Source: Bremia lactucae (lineage: Eukaryota > Oomycota > Peronosporomycetes > Peronosporales > Peronosporaceae). From it: 34,068 nucleotides of DNA. The stretch covers positions 1,674,380-1,708,447 of the forward strand of contig NW_027152029.1 in assembly GCF_004359215.1 (NCBI RefSeq). The letters are read 5' to 3'. Numbering within the stretch: position 1 is the stretch's first letter; each line of letters begins with the position of its first letter. The notes under the pieces are model-generated. The model did not search any database and was not told the origin of the DNA. It worked only from the letters and a program-made list of their open reading frames with translations. Positions 19,088-28,403 of the stretch are shown here, in pieces. The translations under genes and the position numbers were made by a program.

Positions 19088-20553
19088 TTAAAGATTCTTG
19101 TGGTCACGAACCAGATTTTCATGCAAAATCTGGAGATTCTCATGTCGGGTCCGAAGATCCTCGAAACCGCGATGAGCGGAAGACAGCTCATCACGAAGAG
19201 CATGATATTTCTGATCGTTTTCCAACATTAAGTACGCACTCTTTGAACGATTTTCCAACCGTTCGATATAGTGAGCTTGCACCGTCTGCTCCACCAAAAG
19301 ACGCTTAACGCGCTCGTGTTCAAGTATCTCCTCCAATACATGGAGGTAGAGGTCGAGTTGTCGATCTCCGACTCTTGATACGACACACGGGTCGAATCTA
19401 ATTTTCCCTCCTATACCACAACCATTCGTGGGTTCCCACGGTGGTCAACGTTTCCTTGTGGAACATGTTCTAAACCACCGTGATGTGAAAGGGCAGCGAA
19501 CGAGTTAGCTTGCCCGCTGGCGCGTTATCCACCATCGCATGACAGCTGGGAGCCTCGTTCTTAGCTGATTGTTGACGTTGATGGCCTCGTCCGTCATTAT
19601 GAAGAGACCCATCATATGGATCAGACGGTCCATCGGAAAACACGCAACCCTGGCGCTTGTAAATCGATTGCAAAACGTCAATCCCATCGCGCATCTCGAT
19701 AGAGATGCAAGCCCTCCCCCAGGGCGAAGAAAGGAAAAAGACATTCCTTTTCACTCGTTTCGTCTTGTTAACACCACACGGACAGGGGTCATCCTACGTG
19801 AGGCATGGAAGTCCTGCCTCACGAGACAACCGACGCAATTTAAACCTTGCACCGGTTGGAATTCGGTTCTCAAACTTAACGCGAATCGCATTAAGTCTTT
19901 AAAGCCAGGCTTCGCGTCCAATGTATTTGACATTGCGAATAAATGCGTTGCAGGCTTGCATCAAAGAGCTGTTATCTCGCTTGTTGTTGCCACTATACCA
20001 TCGATGCTTGAAAAAAGCATCGAACTAGAAATCTTCCTCAGCTCGAAAGTTCTTCGCGCTGGGATCAAGGCCATGTAGCTTTGTCGCAATAAATAAGGGA
20101 TATTTATTGTGAGGAGTAGTCTCTCCAGACAAGCTACTGACTAGCCGTTCGGGCAAAAACCACGGCTTCTTCTCAGGGGCAAGACGAGACATTTATTGTC
20201 TACGCTCCCCTGAGTGGTACCCACTGAAACAGGGATACCGCAAGAAATTTTAGTACGAAGGCTTACGCCATCGTCATCACCACGCACAGGAATAAGTGCG
20301 GGTGGCGGCACGGGAGACGGTGCTGGCAATGGGGAATCATCCTCATCGTCGGAACCAAACATGCTATAGCGACCGCAACATCTAGTGTTGCGGAAGAATA
20401 TGATACTACGGCAGACCAAACGTCTGCCGCAAGAGACAATAATGCGTCGCCCGCGGCTGCATGTACCGCAGCCGATGGCGCCGCACTATTCGCATACCGC
20501 ATGGACTCGTTAACCATGCGATAGAATTGAAAATGATGGTTTTGACCAATCAA
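19088..20553 (-). pseudogene. antisense ORF between pol and 3' LTR of E3
   Basis: The minus strand reads as one degraded protein of roughly 480 codons, tail to tail with pol. It starts near 20553 (Ala-rich, FYRMVNESMRYANSAAPSAA), passes through an acidic/Pro-rich block (SDDEDDSPLPAPSPVPPPAL, about 20300-20360), a middle block at 19750-19933 (SNTLDAKPGFKDLMRFALSL) and ends in a clear coiled coil at 19088-19336 (EEILEHERVKRLLVEQTVQA and later ENLQILHENLVRDHKNL). At least four frame changes or stops. No domain recognised; a similar arrangement exists in E1. Confidence 0.5.
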
Positions 20554-20621
20554 TATCGTTTTCAGTTAAGTGGTCTTATTGTGACCACTTTATATAATGA
20601 CAGTCAGAATGATTGTCGTTT

Positions 20622-20634
20622 AAGGGAGGGGTGA
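20622..20634 (+). other. polypurine tract of E3
   Basis: AAGGGAGGGGTGA directly before the 3' LTR, purine except for one T. Positions the plus-strand primer and the LTR start. Confidence 0.75.
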
Positions 20635-21066
20635 TCTAACGGGGTGTATCGCTACATGAAATCGACACTTAAAGGTTTAATACATTGTTTAAAAGGTAAA
20701 TAATATTTGGAGAATATTACTTTACATAGTAATATTCGGAAAGCTTCTCCATTGGTAGATATAGGCCATTATATCTAATTGCTCCGCGGTCCAGTCAGCA
20801 CTGGACGCGCGCAAAGAGATAGATAGATAAGACTTTATCACATGTTTTGTATTCGTTTATAATAAAGGTTAGTATTAAGTTGATATACAAGAACTTAATT
20901 ATATTAGTTCCAGTTTTCTTTCAACCCTCTTTAAAGCAAGTGTTTTAAAGAGAGTCTTCTTCTGCACGTACTAGTGTACGTGAAGTGACGTGAGGCGCCA
21001 CTCGCACTGAAGCAGTGCGAAGTGGGCTTGTACTGAAGCAGTACAAGTCGGCAGTTCCCCGTTACA
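20635..21066 (+). repeat. 3' LTR of E3
   Basis: 432 bp, begins TCTAACGGGGTGTATC (second base changed from TG) and ends CAGTTCCCCGTTACA. Matches 13515-13893 plus the inverted tail 14520-14555. It holds an extra copy of a 26-bp unit ending in CTGAAGCAG near 21010-21045 that the 5' LTR lacks. Confidence 0.92.
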
Positions 21067-21136
21067 ATTAATGTCTGTGGACAATAACACAAAAATTAAT
21101 TGGTCGCCGCTACGGCATTAATGCTACGGCCAAAGA
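21067..21136 (+). repeat. target duplication of E3, array remainder, and one inverted 21-bp unit
   Basis: ATTAA at 21067-21071 is the 3' target duplication (5' copy ATTCA). TGTCTGTGG to 21080 continues the interrupted array. At 21105-21136 a degenerate inverted stretch, GCCGCTACGGC then ATGCTACGGCCAAAGA, looks like the start of another MULE left end. Confidence 0.75.
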
Positions 21137-21207
21137 CAATTGATCTAACCAATCACAGGTCACAAAATTGCGTAAATGTTTCTGGTATCTATATATGGTA
21201 GATACTC

Positions 21208-21237
21208 TAAGGAGTAGTGCAACGGGGTGTCCGTTCC
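21208..21237 (+). repeat. short fragment of LTR family A start
   Basis: TGCAACGGGGTGTCCGTTCC then ATAAATATT matches the first bases of the LTR at 2938 with small gaps. It lies about 170 bp upstream of the CacyBP-like start codon. Too short to date or to call a solo LTR. Confidence 0.5.
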
Positions 21238-21403
21238 ATAAATATTCAGCGGCTATTGGTAGCCATGATAGAGAAAGTATTTTTTGTCGAGAGTTTCCCT
21301 TACTTTTTAGCATTGTGCAAAATTTCAGCGAGATTGTTCTAGAAATAATAGCCAACCAACGAAATTAGTTGCATTTTTAAATTCGCGGAATCTACGCATT
21401 GTC

Positions 21404-22290
21404 ATGATTACTGACGCAGGGTCTCTAGCAGCAGAGGTGGCTGAGCTTCGATCGCTTCTTTTACAAACAAAAACGAGTGGGAATCACCGCGATTTGAATC
21501 AGTTGCTTCAGCAGAAAGAGAAGGCTCTAGCGGCCGTTAAGCCTCAGCAGGATGAACCAATGGAGATCGTGCCACAGCTCGTTAAAGTAACAGCGACACG
21601 ACCAGCACCTATCGATTCAGTGACTTTTACGGAAATTAGCCGGTTTAGCTGGGAAGATGATGGATATGGGAAGGAATTAGTAATGGTCTACATTATGTCG
21701 GGTGTTGAAGGCGTTGGCAATTTGCCCAAAGAAAATGTGACCTGCCACTTTGGCAAGTCATCGTTTGACCTAAAGGTGCGTGTAGTTGCTTGACGGAAGA
21801 TGCAGTGGTCGCTAACGAGCTTTTACGGCAGATTATTGGTCTTGATAACAAGAACTATCGGTAAGTGTTAGGCTCATAGTAACTTCGTTTTTGCAACTAC
21901 TGGTATTGGTGACTGATAAAACAATCAACAGACTGGTAAAGCAGCACCTCGAAAAAGAGATTGATCCGCTCAAGAGCTCTATTCGCGTCAAAAAGAATCG
22001 CGTAACTATTTTACTCCGTAAAGCAGATAAAAATAATACGTGGATGAACCTTACGGCGAAAAATTCGCTTAAGTCCAGCAAGCCCGACTCAAGCGACCCT
22101 GCAGCGGGCATAATGGACATGATGAAGGTGTGTTGAAAAGCGTTGAATTATTTAATTGCATTCTAACACTGTTGCTTCGTTTACTTATCTGCAGAATATG
22201 TACGATGAAGGTGACGATGATATGAAGCGTACCATAGCTAAGGCTTGGAGCGAGAGTCGTGAAAAGCAAGGTGCTGCTAGTCCCTTTTAA
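21404..22290 (+). CDS. CACYBP: CacyBP/SIP-like protein (CS and SGS domains), 4 exons, 230 aa
   Basis: Calcyclin-binding/Siah-interacting protein; in animals it bridges Siah1 and Skp1-type ubiquitin ligase parts and binds S100 proteins and cytoskeleton. Exons by frame and GT-AG: 21404-21775, 21832-21860, 21932-22127, 22195-22290; introns of 56, 71 and 67 nt. The spliced length of 230 aa is close to that of the animal protein (228). Residues 1-50 form a helical N-terminal region ([15 protein letters not shown]). The CS fold is at about 75-178: [35 protein letters not shown], then across introns [20 protein letters not shown] and [12 protein letters not shown]. The SGS-type end is at 186-222: [20 protein letters not shown] then [15 protein letters not shown]. 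No stops or shifts; ATG chosen as the first in frame. The function in oomycetes is inferred from the family. Confidence 0.92.
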
Positions 22291-22710
22291 TTTGATGACC
22301 CTTGAAGAAAGGCATCATCGTTATAAACATTTCGGACATCATTTATTTTATCATTCTAGCAACAGCTACACTTAAAACGGTCTGTTCGTAGTTGATGTCA
22401 TCCATCACCTATGGGTGAAAATGGTGAACCCAACCATTTTGAAGCGTATGTACTCCGAACTTGTTTGCGTTACCTGGAAAATTTCGTTAGTCTCACCGTC
22501 TCCACTTGTACAAGCGACAGAAATCTATTCTCGTATGAGGCCACAACACTCCACTCAACCAGTGTTTTCTGACAAAACCGTGGAGTCTGCTTCGCTACCA
22601 TTAACTGTTATAAGCTCATTGTACCACTGAGCAGTCGCAATTTCTCCTTGGTGCCGACAACATCAAACGGCATAGCAAACCATCCTTCACTACCTGAAAT
22701 GTAGCTTCAG
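22291..22710. other. intergenic, no supported gene
   Basis: Follows the CacyBP-like stop. A 71-codon plus-strand frame at 22415-22630 has no recognisable features. I see no clear terminator or repeat. Confidence 0.4.
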
Positions 22711-22851
22711 TCACCATATTGTGGCTGCATTCTGCTGACAAAGGCCCACGTAATGTCCCACGCAGCCTACGAGTTTCTGCTCTGCTGCTTGACTAAATCG
22801 CTGACTCGGGTTGCGTCGCAAAAGGCGGCTTATAGCGCGCAACTCTTTCAT
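22711..22851 (-). CDS. possible small exon, unidentified
   Basis: 46-codon minus-strand frame from ATG 22851: MKELRAISRLLRRNPSQRFS, then QAAEQKLVGCVGHYVGLCQQ and NAATIW. The ELRAISRLLR start with a Cys/His-containing helix is faintly like small mitochondrial LYR/FMC1-type proteins, but the length is about half of that family and I cannot assign it. A stop lies just upstream, and a possible GT-AG segment downstream does not give a convincing second exon. The overlapping plus strand is also open for 46 codons, so this may be chance. Confidence 0.25.
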   Translation of the reverse strand: MKELRAISRLLRRNPSQRFSQAAEQKLVGCVGHYVGLCQQNAATIW

Positions 22852-23018
22852 GATTTTGGCCTGCGCCACCGGGCGTCGTCAATTCACAAATAGTTATCGC
22901 CATCTTCATAGAACTTAGTACACCTTCAATTCATCACAATTTGCGTTTTTATTTCCGACGAGATATCGAAAAATTATTGTATTACGCGAAGCACGCCATA
23001 GAAGACTTATAAGGGGAC

Positions 23019-23267
23019 TTGGACACGTCCACTATAGCATTAGAAAAGAAGGTATTTTTCGATCTCAAGAATTTAGTCACACAAGAGAACGAGAGGCTGC
23101 GAGACGAGTTAGCGCAGCTACGAGAGCAGAACCGGCAGCTCGGCGCTGCTAACAAACAATTAATGATCAATATTTCTACGCTTTTTGCACAATCGGAGCT
23201 TAGTCGAAAGGATAAGAAAATAAAAAAATTATGCAATTACGTAAAGAACAAAATCAAGATTAAGTAG
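23019..23267 (+). CDS. short coiled-coil protein, 5' end uncertain
   Basis: 82 codons open from a TTG at 23019 (no ATG; upstream in-frame TAA at 23010-23012). Residues about 14-50 form a strong heptad coiled coil (TQENERLRDELAQLREQNRQ, then LGAANKQLMINIST) followed by a Lys-rich end (KDKKIKKLCNYVKNKIKIK). Codon use and the regular heptads favour a real exon. A start would need an upstream exon spliced near 23013 (TTATAAG before GGG) or a sequence error. There is no basic region, so it is not a bZIP. Function unknown. Tail to tail with the heat-shock factor gene, 370 bp apart. Confidence 0.45.
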   Translation: MDTSTIALEKKVFFDLKNLVTQENERLRDELAQLREQNRQLGAANKQLMINISTLFAQSELSRKDKKIKKLCNYVKNKIKIK

Positions 23268-23639
23268 ATATCGGCAGTAGATGGAGACGTGTCTTTCATC
23301 CGTCATCTTATTTTTTTCCTCAACTTGCATAAATAAACACCGCTTTTAAAAATTTCAGTGCTCGCTTGCTACCGTTTAACGGCGTTACTGGCTGTTCTTT
23401 TGTCTGTGACTCGCGATATCAAAATAGTTTGAACCTATCGTTCATGAAGATCGTTTTCATCTGAAAAGTTCTCGACAGTTTGCCTGTAGAATGGAATAGT
23501 GCAGCAAAATATCCATCGGTCACGAGTTATGCACGTCCTATCACTTGAAGTATACGTGGAAACATGCAACTTCTTGAATACGCGGCTTTTTGTTTGTGTT
23601 CAATTTGTCACCCGTTGTCGAAGTGGCAAATTTCAGCAT
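23268..23639. other. convergent intergenic region
   Basis: Lies between the coiled-coil ORF and the 3' end of the heat-shock factor gene. AT-rich, with no frame over 60 codons and no repeat noticed. Presumably holds the two 3' untranslated regions. Confidence 0.45.
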
Positions 23640-25653
23640 TTAAGCTTCATGCATTGACGGGTTTGCCGGTCCAACGACGACTTCTTCTGCATCAGCCACC
23701 GTAACTCCTGAAAGCTTGTCTCCACCGGAGTTTTTTAATTGCTGTAGCAATGTGTCAAGACAGCTAACGTCGTATTCGTCTAAAAGCGAAGTCTCGAAAT
23801 CCTCAAGCTTTCTCATTACTGCCTGCTAAAAACAGTCCATCACGCAGGTACGCCATTACACCACTGTTCGCTAGCTAAAACATCTAAGACCACAAGATGC
23901 GGCACAGTACCTGTTCGCCGTCAGTGAAACTGTAATGGCCTGTGTCTGGAAGCAGAGGTAGGTCTTCATCCAAAAAGGCCAATTGATTGTTAGCGTCTGG
24001 TTGCCCACTGGATGCAATATTATTCAGCACGACTTCAATTCCATCTTGCGTATGAATTTCATTGTTAGTAGGCGGTGAGCTTTTAATCGGTGTCGATACA
24101 GCCTGCGTAGGAGCCGTTGAAACCGGAGTAGTCGAAGCAGATGTCACCGGTGATGACACAGGAGGCGAAGACACTCGTGACGTTTCTTCGTTATTCGAAA
24201 GAAAATTACCAAGTGATGCGTCAATGTTGGGCAGACAGTTGTTCACCACGTTGGTAATTGGTGAAAAAATGCTCAGCACATTGGTTTGCTCCCCATCCGC
24301 TGCCAAAGAAGGCGAACTTGACTGCTGAACGGTCATAGCAAACGGGTTTGATTCTTCCAAAGCATTAGGCATTTGAAATAAAGAATACGGCTCCGCATCT
24401 GACACAACACAGCTCGTTAAAAGTGACACTGGTTGAAAGATGTTCTCAATATACCGAATTTGAATGGAAAACCATCTCTATCAGAAGAGACTTCAACAAA
24501 TTTCCTTTTTCTCGACGCAGATGCTGCATTGGACACATTGGCATTTGATCCAGGCAATAGCGGAGGTTCATCTATCGCTAAGAATCGTAATACGTCACGA
24601 AACTCCTTTGGTCCAAGCATACTGCTGTTTGCGTAGCTACCAGTAAGTCAACGAACAGTTCAAGGCCAAAATTGGACACGAATTGAAAATTCATACAGCA
24701 GCAAAACGTAAGCTACATGGGGTAAAGAATCTGCCGCAACATTGAATGCTTGCCTACGAAACGTACTCTTCAGTGATGACTGCACCTGTGCCATCATTGC
24801 CAGAGAGCTTTGGAAGGGTCTGTTGTTTTCCGCGATAGATTTGAAACAGGATCCACATAATCTTCTTCATTTTAACCTGCATGATCATCTGTTTATCCTT
24901 CGACTGTTCAAGATGCTTCCAAAGTTTTATATTATCACTTCGCACAATCTGCAGAAGCAAAAGATGTGAAGGCACAAAATCTACCATACCCTCGTTCATT
25001 GTTCGTACCGCATTGTCAATTTCAAGCTCTCGCAAACGCTTCTCCATAATGTCGCTGCGCTGGCGTAAATCCTTCATCTCACGTAACAGCGTATCCGAAA
25101 TTTCTCGGTGCGCATCAAGCCGCGAGTTCTACCATAGCATTCAGGTTTTTAAAGACCTTTGACTTGGTATGTTACTCTAGCTAAATACTCTTACCTGGAT
25201 GGACGAGCTAACAAGCTGCTGATTATTACTAGTTCCAGTGGAAACCTTGCGCTTTATGTGGTGCAGCAAGTCAGGCCGACCGCGCTTAAAGTACGGGTGC
25301 TGGAATTCAAGACGCTTCGAGTCTAAAACCGTTTTGTGAAAGCCGTAAAGATTAAGCTGGCGCACAAACGACGGAAAGTTGCGGTGCTTAAAAAAGCGCG
25401 GCAGCACCGTGGCCACAAAGGTCTCGAGCTGCGACACGATGATGGTGTCTCCATTTGCATTCCAGCCACAGACTTGCAAAAATTCTGGCATACTAAATAT
25501 TTCGTATGTCTTTGACAGGAATGCGGGAAGCATTACATGCTTTCCATCCGAGCACGTGTGCGTACTCTTAGGTGCAGACTTGGCCAAGTCTGATGAAACT
25601 GCGGATGCGGGTGCAAAACCTTCCTGCTTAGTCGCTCGAATGCGCTTCGCCAT
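23640..25653 (-). CDS. HSF: heat-shock transcription factor, 5 exons, 557-558 aa
   Basis: A trimeric nuclear activator that binds inverted nGAAn heat-shock elements. Exons (minus): 25653-25195, 25128-24767, 24636-24455, 24398-23911, 23822 or 23825-23640; introns of 66, 130, 56 and 85-88 nt, all GT-AG and phase-consistent. DNA-binding domain at residues 42-136: LPAFLSKTYEIFSMPEFLQV to YFKRGRPDLLHHIKRK, with recognition helix FPSFVRQLNLYGF at 93-105. Oligomerisation coiled coil at about 160-200 (LLREMKDLRQRSDIMEKRLR) and a second helical stretch near 220-250. Basic cluster SRKRKF at 315-320, a likely nuclear signal. Ser/Thr/Pro-rich activation-type region at about 340-470, acidic end (LDEDLPLLPDTG; LEDFETSLLDEYDVSCLD). 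The frame is fully open when spliced, so the gene looks intact. A closer subclass is not claimed. Confidence 0.93.
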
Positions 25654-26300
25654 GACGGTGCGAAATTTAATTTCGCGTGTATTTTATATTTGAGGGCTAA
25701 TGTGAGAGGACAATGCTTCGTATAACGTGTGCAACGTGTTCCTTCCTTCTCGTCCTACTTATGAAGCCGTTCGCTTAATTGGTCGACCGACTCGTTCTGG
25801 AGGAGAAAACAATTGTTATGTGTCAGCACGTTTTTAATTATACTTTTTTTCAAACTTTTCTAAAAACAAATCAATTCTAATAACTTTTATTTAATTTTTT
25901 TAGTGCGCTCTAAATATTTGGTAACAGCAAGAACAATTAAAAACGTCCAAGCGTAAAATAAATACATCGGAGCCTAACTATTACATTTATGGAATGATAA
26001 GTACTATCTTCAACAATCGATCAAAACGGTCCTACGGCGCTCTAATATAAAAGGTGTGCCCCCCTTGCCTCAAACCTGTGTGACCCGTTCACGATTTTTT
26101 ACTTTTAGTAATTCATTCATTACCTTCACGGTCCTACGCATTTGAAAATCTGTGGTCACGTATGAATTCATAACAGCAATTCGGCCTGTAGACGGGCACG
26201 TCGCAATGCGGCCACGTTCTACTTAGCACACACCCTAGCACAGCGAGGAAGCGGTTTGCACCTGCTTCTCTTGCGCCAGACGCCACGTGTATTGCCCTAA
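25654..26300. promoter_or_regulatory. upstream region of the heat-shock factor gene
   Basis: No gene in about 650 bp. The minus strand just upstream of the ATG holds a pyrimidine-rich CATTGTCCTCTCACATTAG at about 25696-25714, which resembles oomycete initiator-type sequence, and AT-rich DNA farther out (25830-25990). The promoter assignment rests on position only. Confidence 0.35.
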
Positions 26301-26822
26301 TGTTACACATCCCCGTTAAGCACACTTTGTGAACTTTAGGGGATGGTCAGTTACTTAAGTAATGTAATTTTTTACCTACCACTTGGGTGTGGTTCACATT
26401 GTGACCAACCCTTGTGTATGTAATGTCCCTGAGGGCATTCACATTAGCGGGGATGGCGGCTAGCGTCATCGTTACGCGAGGTATCTACAAAGATACGCTT
26501 GCAATAGATAATGGTGTCTATCAACAGAGATGGCATTTTAGGATTTGTAAAAATAGGTATTTATATTTAACACGATTAAATATAAATCAGTCTGAAAACT
26601 ACTTCCTACACACAGTAAGTGCGCACGAGGAGCCGGATCACTGCTCCCGTGACGAAACGTATGCAGAAATACTTAGTGCGTTGGATGAAGTTGCTAAGGC
26701 GCCCACCACAACAACCTCACTGCAGTGAGAGAAGTCGGTCAAACCGCTTCCTCGCTGTGATAGTGTGTGCTTAAGTAGAGAATTGCCGCATTAAGATGTG
26801 CCCGCCTCCACTTGGGAGCACA
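26301..26822 (+). repeat. 5' LTR of E1
   Basis: 522 bp from TGTTACACATCCCCG to GGGAGCACA. Shares with 33407-34068 the blocks GGTTCACATTGTGAC, GGGCATTCACATTAGCGGG, GGCGGCTAGCGTCATC, AACTACTTCCTACACACA and TTCCTCGCTGT. TGG follows at 26823, a possible primer-site start (TGGATTCTTTCC), but the tRNA is not identified. Confidence 0.88.
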
Positions 26823-26878
26823 TGGATTCTTTCCACGACCCGCATCTCTGAGCGTATACGTGAGGATGAGCCTCAATC

Positions 26879-28055
26879 TTGAATGAGCTCATTTCTCACT
26901 CCTCTCCAAATATCATCGGAGGGGGCAGAGCACTTGGTGCAGGGACTTGGCGAACAAGCCCTGGCAAGGATCATGGTGAACAAGCCCTGGCCAGGCTCTT
27001 GAGCAGCCCTCCTGAGCAACATGTTGCTCAGTTGGAGAAGTTTGAGGCATTCGGGTTCGGACAGCGGAATCCGCGTCCGAGGCACAGAGCCATGCTGCGG
27101 GAGAGTCCGTCACTCAGACTCAGGATGAGCTGAGGCGTGAGCAGGCTCGGAGTGAGGCTCTCAACAGGACTGTTGAGATATTTTCCGCCCGGCCGCATCA
27201 GCCGAGGCCCATTCGGATGGACCCGCCCAAGTTCGATGGAACTGCGGCGCACACGATTGTCCACTGGCTTTTAGCCGTGCAGCAATGCGGTGTTTCCCAG
27301 CTCATCGAGGACGACAGCCGGATGGTTTCGTACGCCATGTCGCATCTGCGCGGTAAGGCCTCAGAGTGGGCTTACTCGGCGCTTATGGCGGACAGAAAGG
27401 CGTTCCCTGCATGGGCGATTTTAGGAAAAGATTCGCGCCATGTATCAGCCGCCGAACAACGAGGTGTTGCTTCTGGCGCGCTTCTTTGGGGCTCGACAGG
27501 CGAAGCGATCCCTGCAAGAGTATATGTGCAGGAGATGCGCTCGCTGTCGGCCTCCATTACCGTAGGTCCGATTCCGGAGCACATTAAGGTGCCCACGTTT
27601 ATGAACGGACTACGGCATGGCCATCGCGACAGGATCTTCTTAGAAAGGTGCCGTCGGCGATGGAAAAGGCATCGCAAATTGCCTTAGTTGAGGAGCAATT
27701 CCTCAACAGTACTTCGGCAACAGCTTCATATAAGCCGTCGGCCGAGAGGACAGATGCCACTCCCATGGAGTTAGGCAATGCAGACGTTGTCTGCTTTGAA
27801 TGCGACAAGCGCGGCCATATGATAACTCGCTGCTTTGACAGGGTCCCTGCTGGGGCGAAGACACCCAGCAAAAGGACTTCCCTTCCAAAGGGCTATCGCA
27901 AGAACCAGCGTGTGAGGCGCATGATTTCTGCATCGGCCACTGAGGGGTCAGGAAATGCAGGAGCGCAGGGGGGGGCGGGATGCCCTACTGACGCGGACTC
28001 TGAAGCTACCCCTAAGTCCAGAGTTATCGAGCAGATAGGTTGGCATAGTGTCTGA
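26879..28055 (+). pseudogene. gypsy gag of E1 (decayed)
   Basis: N-terminal part in broken frames to 27190. The capsid-like region from 27217 reads MDPPKFDGTAAHTIVHWLLA, then LRGKASEWAYSALM; a shift at about 27430 moves KIRAMYQPPNNEVLLLARFF and GARQAKRSLQEY into another frame, and a second shift returns to VQEMRSLSASITVGPIPEHI. The zinc knuckle CFECDKRGHMITRC at 27792-27833 has all four ligands. 27900-28055 is a Gly/Ala/Arg-rich end with a run of eight G. Confidence 0.85.
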
Positions 28056-28403
28056 GGTACCGAAATTTCGGACCTCAACCCTTCTGGTCTATAGCGCTCA
28101 AGTACGAGGCTATGACCAGGTGATGACCCTCCTAGTGGATTCGGGTGCATCACAGAATTTTGTAAAACTCGCGGCTTTAAGAAAGAGACCGGTGATGTTT
28201 TAGTCGCTTTGCCAGGATGCAAGCGAGAAGAGGCGACCGTTAGTTTAGCATACGGCGTGCTCGTTAAGTCTGAGAGAGTTCAAATTGAACTCGCTTTCAG
28301 CTTTAGTGAAATCTCTTCTAAAGAGAAGTTCACAGTGCTAGGTATGGAGAGTCCGTATGATCTTAGGCATGCCATAGTTGGCATAACACCATTCATGGGA
28401 TAG
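28056..28403 (+). pseudogene. gypsy aspartic protease of E1
   Basis: The active site Asp-Ser-Gly-Ala-Ser at 28138-28152 is the canonical retropepsin motif, preceded by VRGYDQVMTLLV and followed by QNFVKLAAL. A frameshift near 28180-28205 separates it from the C-terminal half (28209-28403), which ends FTVLGMESPYDLRHAIVG; the usual LGxPWL strand is altered. Confidence 0.78.

Larger units (their letters stand above)
13515..21066 (+). mobile_element. Ty3/gypsy retrotransposon E3, near full length, 7.55 kb
   Basis: LTRs at both ends in the same orientation, with gag, zinc knuckle, protease, RT, RNase H and integrase in gypsy order on the plus strand, an antisense ORF region, a polypurine tract (20622-20634) and the 3' LTR. 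Flanked by ATTCA/ATTAA, a 5-bp target duplication with one change. The segment 13890-14559 (end of 5' LTR, primer site, 5' half of gag) is inverted. Stops, frameshifts and an RNase H deletion make it inactive. Confidence 0.93.

Noticed and set aside
19569..20078. 169-codon plus-strand frame in E3, the longest clean frame in that stretch
   Set aside because: No recognisable domain; the minus strand reads more protein-like, with a coiled-coil continuation. I cannot fully exclude it.
22753..22893. 46-codon plus-strand frame MSHAAYEFLL opposite the small minus-strand frame
   Set aside because: No features to prefer it and no splice context; both strands may be open by chance.
24062..24328. 88-codon plus-strand frame inside the heat-shock factor gene
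   Set aside because: Lies opposite exon 4 of a well-supported gene; Val/Gly-rich composition is the complement of the Ser/Thr/Pro-rich exon.
25379..25693. 104-codon plus-strand frame over the HSF DNA-binding domain
   Set aside because: Antisense to a conserved domain, so it is a shadow frame.
26823..26840. Primer-binding site of E1
   Set aside because: TGG is in the right place but the following bases match no tRNA end I can name; mentioned only under the LTR.
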